A stretch of 43,795 bases of DNA, taken from positions 1 to 43,795 of the forward strand of contig CAYQMI010000019.1 in assembly GCA_964418575.1 (NCBI GenBank), given 5' to 3'. The DNA comes from Glaciecola sp964418575 (GTDB lineage Bacteria > Pseudomonadota > Gammaproteobacteria > Enterobacterales > Alteromonadaceae). The position numbers and the translations under genes were made by a program. A model generated the notes under the pieces. It was not told the DNA's origin. It was given only the letters and a program-made list of their open reading frames with translations, and did not search any database. Below, one piece after another: positions 7,672 to 16,883 of this stretch. Position 1 is the first letter of the stretch. Every line of letters starts with the position of its first letter.

Positions 7672-9228
7672 TTGAAAAAGCACATATTACTTCTTGCTAT
7701 TGCTGGGCTGTGCATTGCACTTTGCCACCTTTTTGTCCAATCAACACTGCTCGCCAGCGCAATTACGGCAAGCCTATTAGTTATTTCTTTTGTGGGGTTA
7801 GAGCAAATCACAACTCAACAAATGCCTACAACAGACAAGACAAACAATACAAGCCACTCGCTTATGCGCAGCGCTGCAAACGATATTTCTCAGCAATCGA
7901 GTAAAGTGGCAATTGGCAGTGCGAATGTTTCGTATTTTGTCGACAAACTCTCAGAATTATTCGAACAGCAAGTATCAAGTGCAAAGGAAATTGCCGAAAG
8001 GGTTGAAGTATTAGAAAACTCCAACGAACAACTTGCATCATTGAGCACAGCCGCTTTGGGCAACATAGAACAATCTCGCGGTGATTCAAAAGAATCAAGC
8101 GCCTTGCTTGCCGAAGTCAATACGCAGCAAGATACCCTAAAATCACAAATCAGCAGCACAAACACGATGTTGATTCACTTGCGTGAAAGCGCGTCTGATA
8201 TTGCCACCATTGTTGATACCATTAACCAACTAGCCGACCAAACGAATATGTTGGCTCTAAATGCTGCTATTGAAGCGGCTAGAGCTGGCGAACAAGGCAG
8301 AGGTTTTGCCGTAGTCGCTGACGAAGTAAGAAATCTAGCCAAACGCACCACAGATGCAACCTCGGGTATAGAACAAGTGCTTGCACAAATTACCCAGCGC
8401 AGCGATGAATCGGTGAAAGCTATAAACAGCGTTGCAACAGCCAGCGATGAAATGAGTGATTTAGTAAGCCGGGCAGATCAAAGCGTTCAGCAATCATCTA
8501 AAAGCGCAGAACTTGCCAAGCAAAGCATGGATGATTTAAGCCAAAGCGTGGCAAAAACAAAAGAGGTTAATTCTGGTATTTCAAGCCACGCAAATAACTT
8601 ATTTGTGTCTACTGATGGACTAAAAACCGAGTTGTCTGAGGTGTCTCACAAAGTGCTTGAATTATCGACCCATACAGAAGGTATTTTTCGGTCACTACAG
8701 GCATTGCAAGTAGACGACAGAAACGCAAATGTAGCCAAAATAGCCATTGATAAGGCAAAAGCAATTGGTCAACTCTTTGAGCAGGCAATAAGCAATGGCA
8801 GCATCAGTCAAACGGCCTTATTTAGCCAAGAATACCGAGAGATCCCCAATACCAATCCACAAAAACACTCAACCGACTTTGACAGCTTTACCGACCAATG
8901 CCTTCCGGCAGTCCAAGAGCCCGTTTTGCAAAACAACGACTTTATTATTTATGCAGGTGCGGTAAATACCAAAGGTTATTTCCCCACTCATAATCATTGT
9001 TTTTCAAAGCCTTTAACAGGTGACTACAATAAAGACTTAGCGGATAACCGTACCAAACGCATTTTTGATGATCCCACTGGCTCGCGCTGCGGCAGCAACA
9101 CCGAACAATTTTTACTGCAGACCTACAAACGCGATACTGGTGAAGTTATGCATGACTTGTCTGCACCTATTTATGTAAACGGTAAACATTGGGGTGGATT
9201 TAGAATTGGTTACAAAGCAAATGCCTAA
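7672..9228 (+). CDS. Methyl-accepting chemotaxis protein without a periplasmic sensor domain
   Basis: Two hydrophobic segments (about residues 4-22 and 25-43) form a hairpin with almost no periplasmic loop. A long coiled signalling domain follows with the canonical hairpin tip (DQTNMLALNAAIEAARAGEQGRGFAVVADEVR split around residues 189-220), which docks CheA/CheW. The C-terminal 120 residues form a separate globular module (IYAGAVNTKGYFPTHN, FDDPTG, LLQTYKRDTGEVMHDLS, HWGGFRIGY) also seen at the end of other chemoreceptors; it is probably the cytoplasmic sensor. The start is TTG with AAGGA about 8 bases upstream; no better ATG exists. The ligand is unknown. Confidence 0.88.
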   Translation: MKKHILLLAIAGLCIALCHLFVQSTLLASAITASLLVISFVGLEQITTQQMPTTDKTNNTSHSLMRSAANDISQQSSKVAIGSANVSYFVDKLSELFEQQVSSAKEIAERVEVLENSNEQLASLSTAALGNIEQSRGDSKESSALLAEVNTQQDTLKSQISSTNTMLIHLRESASDIATIVDTINQLADQTNMLALNAAIEAARAGEQGRGFAVVADEVRNLAKRTTDATSGIEQVLAQITQRSDESVKAINSVATASDEMSDLVSRADQSVQQSSKSAELAKQSMDDLSQSVAKTKEVNSGISSHANNLFVSTDGLKTELSEVSHKVLELSTHTEGIFRSLQALQVDDRNANVAKIAIDKAKAIGQLFEQAISNGSISQTALFSQEYREIPNTNPQKHSTDFDSFTDQCLPAVQEPVLQNNDFIIYAGAVNTKGYFPTHNHCFSKPLTGDYNKDLADNRTKRIFDDPTGSRCGSNTEQFLLQTYKRDTGEVMHDLSAPIYVNGKHWGGFRIGYKANA

Positions 9229-9299
9229 ATAAGTTAAAGCACTATTCTGCAAACTTGACGATAGTATGCTAAGTTAAAACAAAACTCATTTCATAAGCC

Positions 9300-10376
9300 A
9301 TGCTCAACAAACTAACGCCTGTGTTTTCTTTAATAACTCTTGCCTTTGAGCATGTATATCGCTTCGTTTTCAATTTATTTGTTAGCTTAAAACAAAAGGT
9401 AAGCGCGATTGCAGAGTTTATGAAAGTCCCTAACTTACTCGCATGGGCTAGCAATTATACTCCATCTCAGTGGTGTTACTTCCTATCAGCTTTTCTTTTA
9501 GCAATATCTATTTTTACTCAAGGTGATTTTTTCAATTTAGCAGCGCTTTTGGCTTTTATTGGACTACTGCGAGAGCTAAGTAATATTTTCCATAAAATTT
9601 GGGATAACACTGCTGGTAAAGGTCTTATTATCCTACTGTATGCAAGCACTGCTAACTTAGCGCTCGCTTTTGCGGCGCTAAAAATCAACCACATTACTGG
9701 CATTGAGCCAAGCCCTTTTATATTTACCTTAGGCTTTACAACACTTGTGCTAATGCCATTTTGGATTGCGCTTTCAAGTATCGTGGTATTTTTGCTAGTT
9801 CTGGTATTGGCTAATTTATGGTTATTTATTAGCTTATTATTGCGCTTAATTGGATTTAAAGTAGCGGTGCATTGGGAAGATAAAAAGCGCGCGTTTTTAA
9901 CCATGATCTTAAGAATCATTTTAATTCCTCTCGTACTGGTTCACTTAGCAACCATTATGCTTCCTTATGCCAGTGGCGACCTTGCAGATTACCTTGGTGT
10001 TGAGGGCGAAGAAATTTGGATTAATTTTGACCCTGAAACAACTGAAAGTGACTTGGCGAGCAATAAAGCATTAAGTGAAGTGGAGGAGAATCAAGAAGTA
10101 GCGTCAGGAAATGCAATAGCGAAAAGCGAGGCCGAAGCCACTCCTTCAGATGAACAAGAACTTGTTGATAATTTACAACAAAAGCAGAAGCTGATTGAGT
10201 CGATGATCGCACATTTTATTTTTTACTTAGAATCATACTCTAGAAGTGCTTGCACAAAAGCAGAAGACCAACACTCTGTGATCATTGATGAAAACATGGT
10301 GTTGCTGATCAGAAAAAACGAAGAAGCACTGCACGGTTACGATTATGAAGTGACTGAATGTGTGCCGCGTTATTGA
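9300..10376 (+). CDS. Multi-pass membrane protein of unknown function
   Basis: The protein has 358 residues and I recognise no family. Hydrophobic segments lie around residues 58-72, 77-90, 107-128, 140-185 (probably two helices) and 198-221. An acidic, low-complexity region (about 235-290) and a C-terminal soluble tail with two cysteines (SACTKAED and TECVPRY) follow. No clear ribosome site precedes ATG 9300; a second in-frame ATG at 9420 would still keep all helices. It follows the chemoreceptor by 71 bases on the same strand, so the two might be co-transcribed, but no functional link is visible. Confidence 0.7.
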   Translation: MLNKLTPVFSLITLAFEHVYRFVFNLFVSLKQKVSAIAEFMKVPNLLAWASNYTPSQWCYFLSAFLLAISIFTQGDFFNLAALLAFIGLLRELSNIFHKIWDNTAGKGLIILLYASTANLALAFAALKINHITGIEPSPFIFTLGFTTLVLMPFWIALSSIVVFLLVLVLANLWLFISLLLRLIGFKVAVHWEDKKRAFLTMILRIILIPLVLVHLATIMLPYASGDLADYLGVEGEEIWINFDPETTESDLASNKALSEVEENQEVASGNAIAKSEAEATPSDEQELVDNLQQKQKLIESMIAHFIFYLESYSRSACTKAEDQHSVIIDENMVLLIRKNEEALHGYDYEVTECVPRY

Positions 10377-10603
10377 AATTACTTGACCGATGACGCGCGT
10401 ATATTGCTCCTTCATAATCGCCGTTTTGATGCTACTGAATTATCTTGTCGACCAATGGGTTAGTAACTGCTTTTACAGCGTCAATTTTTGATAGAATCGC
10501 TCTCTTTTCGCTTGTAAGTGAAAACCCACCAAAGGTTAACAAAGCTTGTAAGGAAGAGTAGTATTGCCAGAGCAATTATAACAAACACACAAGATTGAAC
10601 ACT

Positions 10604-12199
10604 ATGCGCCAAATTTTACCATTAACTCGCACACTTAAGTCAAAGTGCCTTGCCATATTTTTACTCAGCTTGTCGCTTAGTATGCCCACTTTGGCAGCAC
10701 CGGGAGATTCCGCACCTGATAGATTGAATAATGAAGGCGAAGGCCCCTACAAACGCTTAATTTTACGAGGCGTTAATCTTGTAAATGGTGAAGGCGCGCC
10801 GATGCGTGGGCCTTTGGATATTATTATTGAAGGTAATCGCATTACCAACATCGTGAGCGTGGGTCATCCGGGTGTGCCTATCAAGCCTGAAGGTCGACCG
10901 GTAGCGAATAGCGACGACAAAGAAATGGACTTAACAGGTCACTATGTGTTGCCAGGTTTTATCGACATGCACGGACACATTGGGGGCTCTGCTGACAACA
11001 TTCCCGCTGAGTATGTATTTAAACTATGGTTAGCTCATGGCATTACCACTGTGCGTGAGCCGGGCAGTTTCAATGGTTTAGATTGGGTAAAAGACCATGT
11101 TGAGCGCAGCGAAAACAATACCATCGTTGCACCACGCATTGTGCCTTATCTTGGCTTTGGTATGGGCGCAGAATCCCCTATCTTTACTGCCGAGCAAGCG
11201 CGTAAATGGGTAAAAAAAGCGGCAAAAGACGGTGCTAAGGGAATAAAGTTTTTTGGGGCAACGCCCAAGGTAATGGAAGCCGCTTTAGATGAAGCAAAAA
11301 AACAAGGCTTAGGAACCATGATGCATCATGCTCAATTAAACGTGATGAGCATGAACGTACTAGATTCCGCGCGTTTAGGTTTAACCACCATGGAACATTG
11401 GTATGGCTTGCCAGAGGCGATGTTCACTGAAAAGGTAATTCAAGACTACCCCGCTACGTATAACTACAACAACGAACAAGACCGATTCAGCGAAGCGGGC
11501 AAATTATGGGCACAGGCTGCGCCTATAGGCAGTGCAAAATGGAATTCGGTTCGTGATGAGCTCATCGAGTTAGATTTTACGATTAATCCAACCATGACCA
11601 TATATCAAGCGAGCCGCGACCTAATGCGAGAACGCAATGCTGACTGGCATAACGATTACACCTTACCCACGCTGTGGGAATTCTTTAAGCCTAGCCGCTA
11701 CGCTCATGGTTCTTACTGGTTTGATTGGACCACCTCTGAAGAAATCGCATGGAAAGAGAATTTTAAACTATGGATGCAATTTTTAAATGATTATAAAAAT
11801 CACGGCGGCAGAGTAACCACCGGCTCTGATTCTGGTTATATTTATAAAATATATGGCTTTGGCTACATCAGTGAGCTTGAGCTTTTACAAGAAGCAGGCT
11901 TTAACCCATATGAAGTGGTGCAAGCGGCAACGCTTAATGGCGCTCAAGCGCTTGGCATGGATGATGACTTAGGCTCTATCAGCATCGGTAAGTTAGCCGA
12001 CATGGTCATTGTTGATCAAAATCCGCTGCAAAATTTTAAAGTGCTATACGGTACCGGGCACTATCGCTTAAACGATAACAACGAGCCCACTCGTGTAGGC
12101 GGTGTAAAGTACACGATTAAAGACGGTATTGTTTACGATGCAAAAGCACTGCTTGAAGATGTGCGCGTGATGGTTGAACAGGCGAAAGAAGCGGAATAA
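10604..12199 (+). CDS. Secreted metal-dependent amidohydrolase
   Basis: The signal peptide ends near residue 32 (MPTLAAPG), so the enzyme is exported. The amidohydrolase barrel shows the metal-binding HxH (GFIDMHGHIGG), a probable carboxylated lysine in GAKGIKFFG, histidines in MMHHAQLN and TTMEHWYG, and the catalytic aspartate in TTGSDSG. The C-terminal beta-sandwich segment GKLADMVIVDQNP is typical of the imidazolonepropionase-like/prolidase-like branch. The substrate cannot be told; dipeptides or lactams are usual for the branch. ATG 10604 is used although a TTG three codons earlier is possible. It stands alone, flanked downstream by a palindromic repeat. Confidence 0.87.
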   Translation: MRQILPLTRTLKSKCLAIFLLSLSLSMPTLAAPGDSAPDRLNNEGEGPYKRLILRGVNLVNGEGAPMRGPLDIIIEGNRITNIVSVGHPGVPIKPEGRPVANSDDKEMDLTGHYVLPGFIDMHGHIGGSADNIPAEYVFKLWLAHGITTVREPGSFNGLDWVKDHVERSENNTIVAPRIVPYLGFGMGAESPIFTAEQARKWVKKAAKDGAKGIKFFGATPKVMEAALDEAKKQGLGTMMHHAQLNVMSMNVLDSARLGLTTMEHWYGLPEAMFTEKVIQDYPATYNYNNEQDRFSEAGKLWAQAAPIGSAKWNSVRDELIELDFTINPTMTIYQASRDLMRERNADWHNDYTLPTLWEFFKPSRYAHGSYWFDWTTSEEIAWKENFKLWMQFLNDYKNHGGRVTTGSDSGYIYKIYGFGYISELELLQEAGFNPYEVVQAATLNGAQALGMDDDLGSISIGKLADMVIVDQNPLQNFKVLYGTGHYRLNDNNEPTRVGGVKYTIKDGIVYDAKALLEDVRVMVEQAKEAE

Positions 12200-12263
12200 A
12201 TATCAGATATAAAATAAGCAAAAACGAGTGCTTAAGGTGAGTACTGTTTTCTTAAGAAAAACC

Positions 12264-12376
12264 CGTCATTCCAACGACGGTGGGAAACTCCCAAATCTAC
12301 AGGAGTCGTTTAAATAATATGCGATTTCTAAGCTCAGTTGTTTGGTTAGGAGGTTCCCGCCTTCGCGGGAATGACG
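12264..12376. repeat. GTCATTCC-type palindromic intergenic element
   Basis: The ends are CGTCATTCC (12264-12272) and its complement GGAATGACG (12368-12376). The right end forms a strong hairpin TTCCCGC-cttc-GCGGGAA. Part of the left arm (GGGAAACTCCCAAAT) reappears reverse-complemented in the element near 43700. It has no coding content. Confidence 0.7.
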
Positions 12377-12540
12377 AGGGGGAAGCGCGGTAATAACGGG
12401 GGNNNNNNNNNNNNNNNNNNNNNNNNNNNNNNNNNNNNNNNNNNNNNNNNNNNNNNNNNNNNNNNNNNNNNNNNNNNNNNNNNNNNNNNNNNNNNNNNNN
12501 NNGGGGGAAGCGCGGTAATAACGGGGGGAGCGCTAGTAAG
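12377..12540. repeat. Collapsed tandem repeat containing a 100-N scaffold gap
   Basis: The 25 bases left of the gap (GGGGGAAGCGCGGTAATAAC plus GGGGG) are identical to the first 25 bases right of it. The N run is exactly 100 (12403-12502), a placeholder length. This is what a short-unit tandem array that defeats assembly looks like, with a unit of about 20-21 bases. No gene can be placed in this stretch. Confidence 0.8.
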
Positions 12541-12569
12541 CGGGGTTGGCGAGAGTAACGGTGTGGTTA

Positions 12570-13010
12570 CTAACCCTTTTTTACGCAGTTGGTGATTATA
12601 GGATAATCTTCCGCTTCAGCGGTGTGATCTAATATCATCGTCATCAACATACCCTCATCACGTTGCGACCACCAAATCAAACCGTCGTTGGGCGTGAGGC
12701 CTTGTTCGGTGGCGTACTTTGCGCCAGATGCGGATTTTGTAGAATACATGTTGAATGTGTTGCCGTCGTATGTAATTTTAGCTGAATGCTCTAGGTCGCT
12801 ACTCATGTATTCAGCTTGCAAGCTGTTCCCATTTTCGCATTGATATTGAACGACGTTCACAGTACTCGCGCTGTTCGATTGTTCAGTAACTTTTGCCGCT
12901 GAATTTTCCGATTTTGTTTCGTTTACAGGCTCCTTGCTTGCTTCTGAGCATGCTCCTGCTGCCAGTGCGCCAGTGAATGCAATCGCTAAATAGCGTTTTT
13001 TACCAAACAT
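12570..13010 (-). CDS. Lipoprotein with MliC (lysozyme inhibitor) domain
   Basis: This 146-residue protein has a signal peptide with lipobox LAAGAC, so it is predicted to be lipid-anchored after cleavage before C21. After a Ser/Glu/Lys-rich linker the C-terminal half (VVQYQCENGNSLQAEY, AKITYDGNTFNMYS, GLIWWSQRDEGMLM, ending with a second Cys) matches the MliC/PliC fold, which binds and blocks c-type lysozyme. AAGGAAATAAC precedes the ATG. It follows ubiI on the same strand with a 59-base gap. Protection against host or grazer lysozyme is inferred from the family. Confidence 0.8.
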   Translation of the reverse strand: MFGKKRYLAIAFTGALAAGACSEASKEPVNETKSENSAAKVTEQSNSASTVNVVQYQCENGNSLQAEYMSSDLEHSAKITYDGNTFNMYSTKSASGAKYATEQGLTPNDGLIWWSQRDEGMLMTMILDHTAEAEDYPIITNCVKKG

Positions 13011-13069
13011 GTTATTTCCTTATGAGTACAAAAACCAAGCAAGTTAAGATTTAAGCAAATAGCAGTGTA

Positions 13070-14290
13070 TTAGCCCTCTGCCTGCTGTATAAAAAATTGC
13101 TTCACTGGGTTTATCTTGTTTGCTGCGCTCAAGCCAATATTGCGAACAAGTTTTTTAATGGGATCATTTCCACTAAACAAACGCTTAAAACCTTCCATAC
13201 TGGCGATTACTTTTTGTGCCTCAGCTTTGCGGAAACGTTCGTATTTTCTAAGCGCCTGCAGGGCGTAAAAAGGTTTATCGTCTAACAGGCTTTGTTCGAT
13301 GTTTTGCGCTAAAGCAAAAGCGTCACCAATGCCTAAATTCGCACCCTGCCCAGCTAAAGGATGAATAGTATGAGCAGCATCTCCTATCAAAGCCACAGAC
13401 TCATCTACCCAATGCTTGGCATACCGCATCCTCAGCGGGTAGCTGAAGCGTTCAGTGCTAAGCTCACAAGGGCCAAGCTTCATATCAATAGCTACACTCA
13501 GGGCTTTGCAAAAATCATCACCAGAAAGCGCCAGTAGCTGCTTGGCTTTTACTGTATCTTGTGACCAAACAATAGAGCATTGATTAGCATCTTTGAGAGG
13601 TAAAAATGCCAGTGGTCCTGTTGCTGTAAATGCTTGGCGTGCAGTATTTTCATGCGCCATTTGGGTTTTAACATTAGCAACAATCGCCGTGTGATCGTAA
13701 TCCCAAAATGTGTGGGCAAATCCGAGCTGCTTTCGCACAAAAGAGTTTCCACCATCAGCGCCTACTAATAACTTTGTTACCACAACTTTGCCATCTGCAA
13801 GCTGAAGATGATATTCGCTGTCGTTACGCTGCATTTGCTCAATGCCCGAACCCAACAAGTATTCAATGTTCGGACTCTGCTGCCCACTCCCAAACAAGGC
13901 ATGGACGATTTGATTGTTTTCAATAATGTGGCCCAGCTCATCAATACCTATCTCACTGGCGCTGAAATCGATGCTGCCAAAGCCATCTTGCTCCCATACC
14001 TGCATGTGCGAGTATGGCTGCATGCGTTCAATACTTTTCCAAGCTCCTACCGCCTCAAGCGTTGCTTGGCTGGCAGTGCTTATTGCGCTAACTCTTGGAG
14101 AAAAATCATCGTGCCCCGAGGTTTCTAAACTAAGGCTGGCTTGAGCGTCAATGACCAGAATATTCAATGGTTTTGCAGTTGATATTTGCGACAAAAGCAA
14201 AGCTAGCGTTTGCCCCACTATGCCTGCTCCCACTATCGCTACATCCGCGTGAGCAATAAGCGACTTGTTCGTTTTCTTTTGCTTGCTCAT
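13070..14290 (-). CDS. ubiI: FAD-dependent ubiquinone hydroxylase UbiI (VisC)
   Basis: A 406-residue flavoprotein monooxygenase of the UbiH/COQ6 family; UbiI hydroxylates C5 of the ubiquinone precursor ring. The dinucleotide motif VAIVGAGIVGQT lies at residues 17-28, and the second FAD motif is GDAAHTIHPLAGQGANLG. The ubiI assignment rests on GDAAH (UbiH usually has GNAAQ) and on position: it follows ubiH as in E. coli, with a 3-base gap. AGGTAGAAC precedes the ATG. In E. coli gcvTHP follows directly; here a plus-strand block intervenes. Confidence 0.9.
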   Translation of the reverse strand: MSKQKKTNKSLIAHADVAIVGAGIVGQTLALLLSQISTAKPLNILVIDAQASLSLETSGHDDFSPRVSAISTASQATLEAVGAWKSIERMQPYSHMQVWEQDGFGSIDFSASEIGIDELGHIIENNQIVHALFGSGQQSPNIEYLLGSGIEQMQRNDSEYHLQLADGKVVVTKLLVGADGGNSFVRKQLGFAHTFWDYDHTAIVANVKTQMAHENTARQAFTATGPLAFLPLKDANQCSIVWSQDTVKAKQLLALSGDDFCKALSVAIDMKLGPCELSTERFSYPLRMRYAKHWVDESVALIGDAAHTIHPLAGQGANLGIGDAFALAQNIEQSLLDDKPFYALQALRKYERFRKAEAQKVIASMEGFKRLFSGNDPIKKLVRNIGLSAANKINPVKQFFIQQAEG

Positions 14291-14293
14291 GTT

Positions 14294-15508
14294 CTACCTT
14301 TGTCCCATTGCAAACTTAGCAAAATGTGCCTTCAAAGCCCCAAGGCTATTGAGTGCCATCAGAGCCTTATTGCGACCGAGCACAAAGGGTAAGTAATGAT
14401 TCGAAAAGCCTCTGACCAACATATCGGTCGCCTTGATTACACTTTGTTTGTCTTGCTTGCGCAGTTGTTTATAAAGAGTCGTTACTGCATAACTGCCTAC
14501 GTCGTTCGTGTCACTCAAGTCTGCGGCACTTTGTATCGCTTTCACTAGGTCTTGAATATCTCGAACGCCTAAATTAAAGCCTTGACCAGCAATAGGATGA
14601 AGACTTTGTGCAGCATTTCCTATGCATATACAGCGATGACTACTAAAGTCCTCGCTTTGTTTTAATATCAATGGGTAACTAAACCGAGGCGTAATCGCTT
14701 CGATGCGACCAAGGCGACTGCCAAAAAGCGCATTCAACATGCTCATAAATTCATGTTCTGGCAAGTTTAAAAGCGCTTGTTCATCTTCGCGTTTGCAGGT
14801 CCAAACAACCGACATCATTTTATCCGCACTGGCAATATCGGCGCTATCTTTTTGTAAAGGTGACATTGGCAAAAAGGCAACAGGGCCGTATTTTGTAAAA
14901 CGTTCAAATGCACAATCTTGATGAGGCAATTGCATTGTTACGTTGGTAATAATCGCGCTTTGCTTATAATCCTCATGCTGTGATGCTAAACCCACTAGCT
15001 TTCGGGTATTCGAATCTGCGCCTTCGGCAATGACTAAGAGCTTGGTGCTGATGCTTTGATTGTTGGTGCTTAGCAACACTTCATCTTGCTCGCGCTTCAA
15101 TGATTCAATTGATTCAGGGCTTAAGTAATCTACCTGCGTGTTTTCTAATGAATGGTGCAGAGAAAGGCCAAGTTCTTCTAAGCGCACAACTTTGCCCAAT
15201 TGAGCTACACCGGCATCTTTTGCATCTAAAATCACTTGGCCTATGTGGCGTCTGTCAGACACATGTATGCGTTTAATTTCTCCTCCCACCACACCATCGA
15301 TATCAAAGTGCCATGATTTTAAATGCGCTAAAGATTCGTTCGCTAGTGCAATTACACGAGCATCAAAGCTAGGATGAATATCGGTTTTAGTAGGAGGGTG
15401 GCTTTCAATAACGGCGATGTTAAGCGATGAGATATTAGAAAGCGCCAAAGCAGCAGCGCAGCCAACTACACCACCACCTGCGATAACAACATCGTAGGCC
15501 TTAGCCAC
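14294..15508 (-). CDS. ubiH: 2-octaprenyl-6-methoxyphenol hydroxylase
   Basis: This 404-residue FAD monooxygenase hydroxylates C1 in ubiquinone synthesis. Seen: VVIAGGGVVGCAAA at the N-terminus, and GNAAQSLHPIAGQGFNLGVRD, whose NAAQ form is diagnostic of UbiH. The start is GTG lying inside the end of pepP (8-base overlap), a sign of translational coupling. It belongs to the ygfB-pepP-ubiH-ubiI run. Confidence 0.93.
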   Translation of the reverse strand: MAKAYDVVIAGGGVVGCAAALALSNISSLNIAVIESHPPTKTDIHPSFDARVIALANESLAHLKSWHFDIDGVVGGEIKRIHVSDRRHIGQVILDAKDAGVAQLGKVVRLEELGLSLHHSLENTQVDYLSPESIESLKREQDEVLLSTNNQSISTKLLVIAEGADSNTRKLVGLASQHEDYKQSAIITNVTMQLPHQDCAFERFTKYGPVAFLPMSPLQKDSADIASADKMMSVVWTCKREDEQALLNLPEHEFMSMLNALFGSRLGRIEAITPRFSYPLILKQSEDFSSHRCICIGNAAQSLHPIAGQGFNLGVRDIQDLVKAIQSAADLSDTNDVGSYAVTTLYKQLRKQDKQSVIKATDMLVRGFSNHYLPFVLGRNKALMALNSLGALKAHFAKFAMGQR

Positions 15509-16883
15509 GGCTCATCCATGCTTCAATAGCAGCGACTTCTTTGGGTACGTCGCTGGTTAGTATTTCATGTCCAGAGTCGGTTATCACAATGTCATCTTCA
15601 ATACGAATGCCAATACCACGAAATTGTGCAGGGGCTCCGCTGTCTTCGCTGATGTACAGACCAGGTTCGACAGTGATCACTACTCCTGGTTCGTGCGGAA
15701 TATCTTCACCATCTTCTTTATAAATGCCCACATCGTGTACATCTAGCCCTAAATAATGTCCAAGACCATGCATAAAATAAGGGCGCCACGCTTCCTGCTC
15801 AATTAACTCTTCGACTTCACCGCTAAGAATGCCGAGCTTAACTAAACCGTCAACAATCACTGCTACGCATACCCGCATTGCTTGTGCAATTGTGTTACCG
15901 GGTTTTAACTCGGCTAAGGCGGCAAGTTGTGAATCTAGCACTAATTGATACAGCGCTTTTTGCGCGTCTGAAAATTTACCGTTGGCAGGAAAAGTGCGGG
16001 TAATATCAGCTGCATAACCATGAAGTTCGCAACCCGCGTCTATCAACACCAAATAGCCATCTTTAATTTCATCGCTATTTTCAGTGTAATGCAAAATACA
16101 GGCGTTGTTGCCGCTGCCCACAATTGTGCCATATGCCGGATATTTTGCTCCGCGCATAGCAAATTCATGATGAATTTCAGCTTCAAGCTGGTATTCAAAT
16201 ACCCCCGGCTTTACATAATGCATTGCTCGCTTGTGCGCATCTGCAGAGATTTTTGCAGCCTTCTTCATTACCTCAATTTCTTGAGAGGATTTAACACGGC
16301 GCATTTTGTGCAAAAGAGGACTCACATCCACAATCGATGCGGGTGCAATCATCGACTGCTTAGGCGCAGCTTTACAGTTCGCCAATGCGGTTTGCACAAT
16401 GCCGTCAGCTTCAGGGTATTTATCTAAGCAAAAATATAGATGATCATGGCCGTTTAATAGCTCAGGCAGAAGCTCTTCAATTGCATCGATACTGTATGCT
16501 TCATCGAGCCCAAGTGCTTTTGGCGCGGCATCCTTTCCTAGGCGCCTACCATGCCAAATTTCAGCAAGTGGGTCTTTGGCTTGCAAAAACAAAATGCTGA
16601 CGTAGCTGTCGTTTCTGTCATTTAGCGCACTATTTGTTGATGCACTGTTTGTTGATGAGCTATTCGAGCTTGCAGCACTCAAGATATTATTCGATAGAAT
16701 CAAAAATGCTTCTGGCTCATTAAAACCTGTTAAGTACCAAAAGTCGCTATCTTGTCTAAAGGGGTACTCAGTATCGTTACTGCGCGTGACTTGGCTTGCC
16801 GCTGGCACAATAACAATGCTTGAGGGCGCACACTGCGCCATTAATGCATCTCTTCTTGCCTGAAAGGATGTGTTATTTATCAA
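15501..16883 (-). CDS. pepP: Xaa-Pro aminopeptidase P
   Basis: This 460-residue metallopeptidase removes N-terminal residues preceding proline. The pita-bread fold metal ligands are visible in LIDAGCELHGYAADITRTFP (two Asp), GLGHYLGLDVHD (His), TVEPGLY (Glu) and RIEDDIVI (Glu). The N-terminal domain (TEYPFRQDSDFWYLTGF) is normal, except for a Ser/Asn-rich insertion around residues 65-95 created by a 15-base tandem repeat (16628-16657). The start overlaps the ygfB stop as ATGA. Confidence 0.96.
   Translation of the reverse strand: MINNTSFQARRDALMAQCAPSSIVIVPAASQVTRSNDTEYPFRQDSDFWYLTGFNEPEAFLILSNNILSAASSNSSSTNSASTNSALNDRNDSYVSILFLQAKDPLAEIWHGRRLGKDAAPKALGLDEAYSIDAIEELLPELLNGHDHLYFCLDKYPEADGIVQTALANCKAAPKQSMIAPASIVDVSPLLHKMRRVKSSQEIEVMKKAAKISADAHKRAMHYVKPGVFEYQLEAEIHHEFAMRGAKYPAYGTIVGSGNNACILHYTENSDEIKDGYLVLIDAGCELHGYAADITRTFPANGKFSDAQKALYQLVLDSQLAALAELKPGNTIAQAMRVCVAVIVDGLVKLGILSGEVEELIEQEAWRPYFMHGLGHYLGLDVHDVGIYKEDGEDIPHEPGVVITVEPGLYISEDSGAPAQFRGIGIRIEDDIVITDSGHEILTSDVPKEVAAIEAWMSRG
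16628..16672. repeat. 15-bp tandem repeat inside pepP
   Basis: CACTATTTGTTGATG (16628-16642) is followed by CACTGTTTGTTGATG (16643-16657), with one mismatch, and then a degenerate third unit. It encodes Ser-Thr-Asn-Ser-Ala repeats on the minus strand and keeps frame. It lies in a surface loop region of the N-terminal domain. Confidence 0.8.

Noticed and set aside
12371..12595. Open frame across the N gap
   Set aside because: It is mostly undetermined bases and repeat sequence and has no protein-like content.
16020..16427. Long plus-strand frame inside pepP
   Set aside because: It is antisense to a clearly conserved enzyme and shows no family features.
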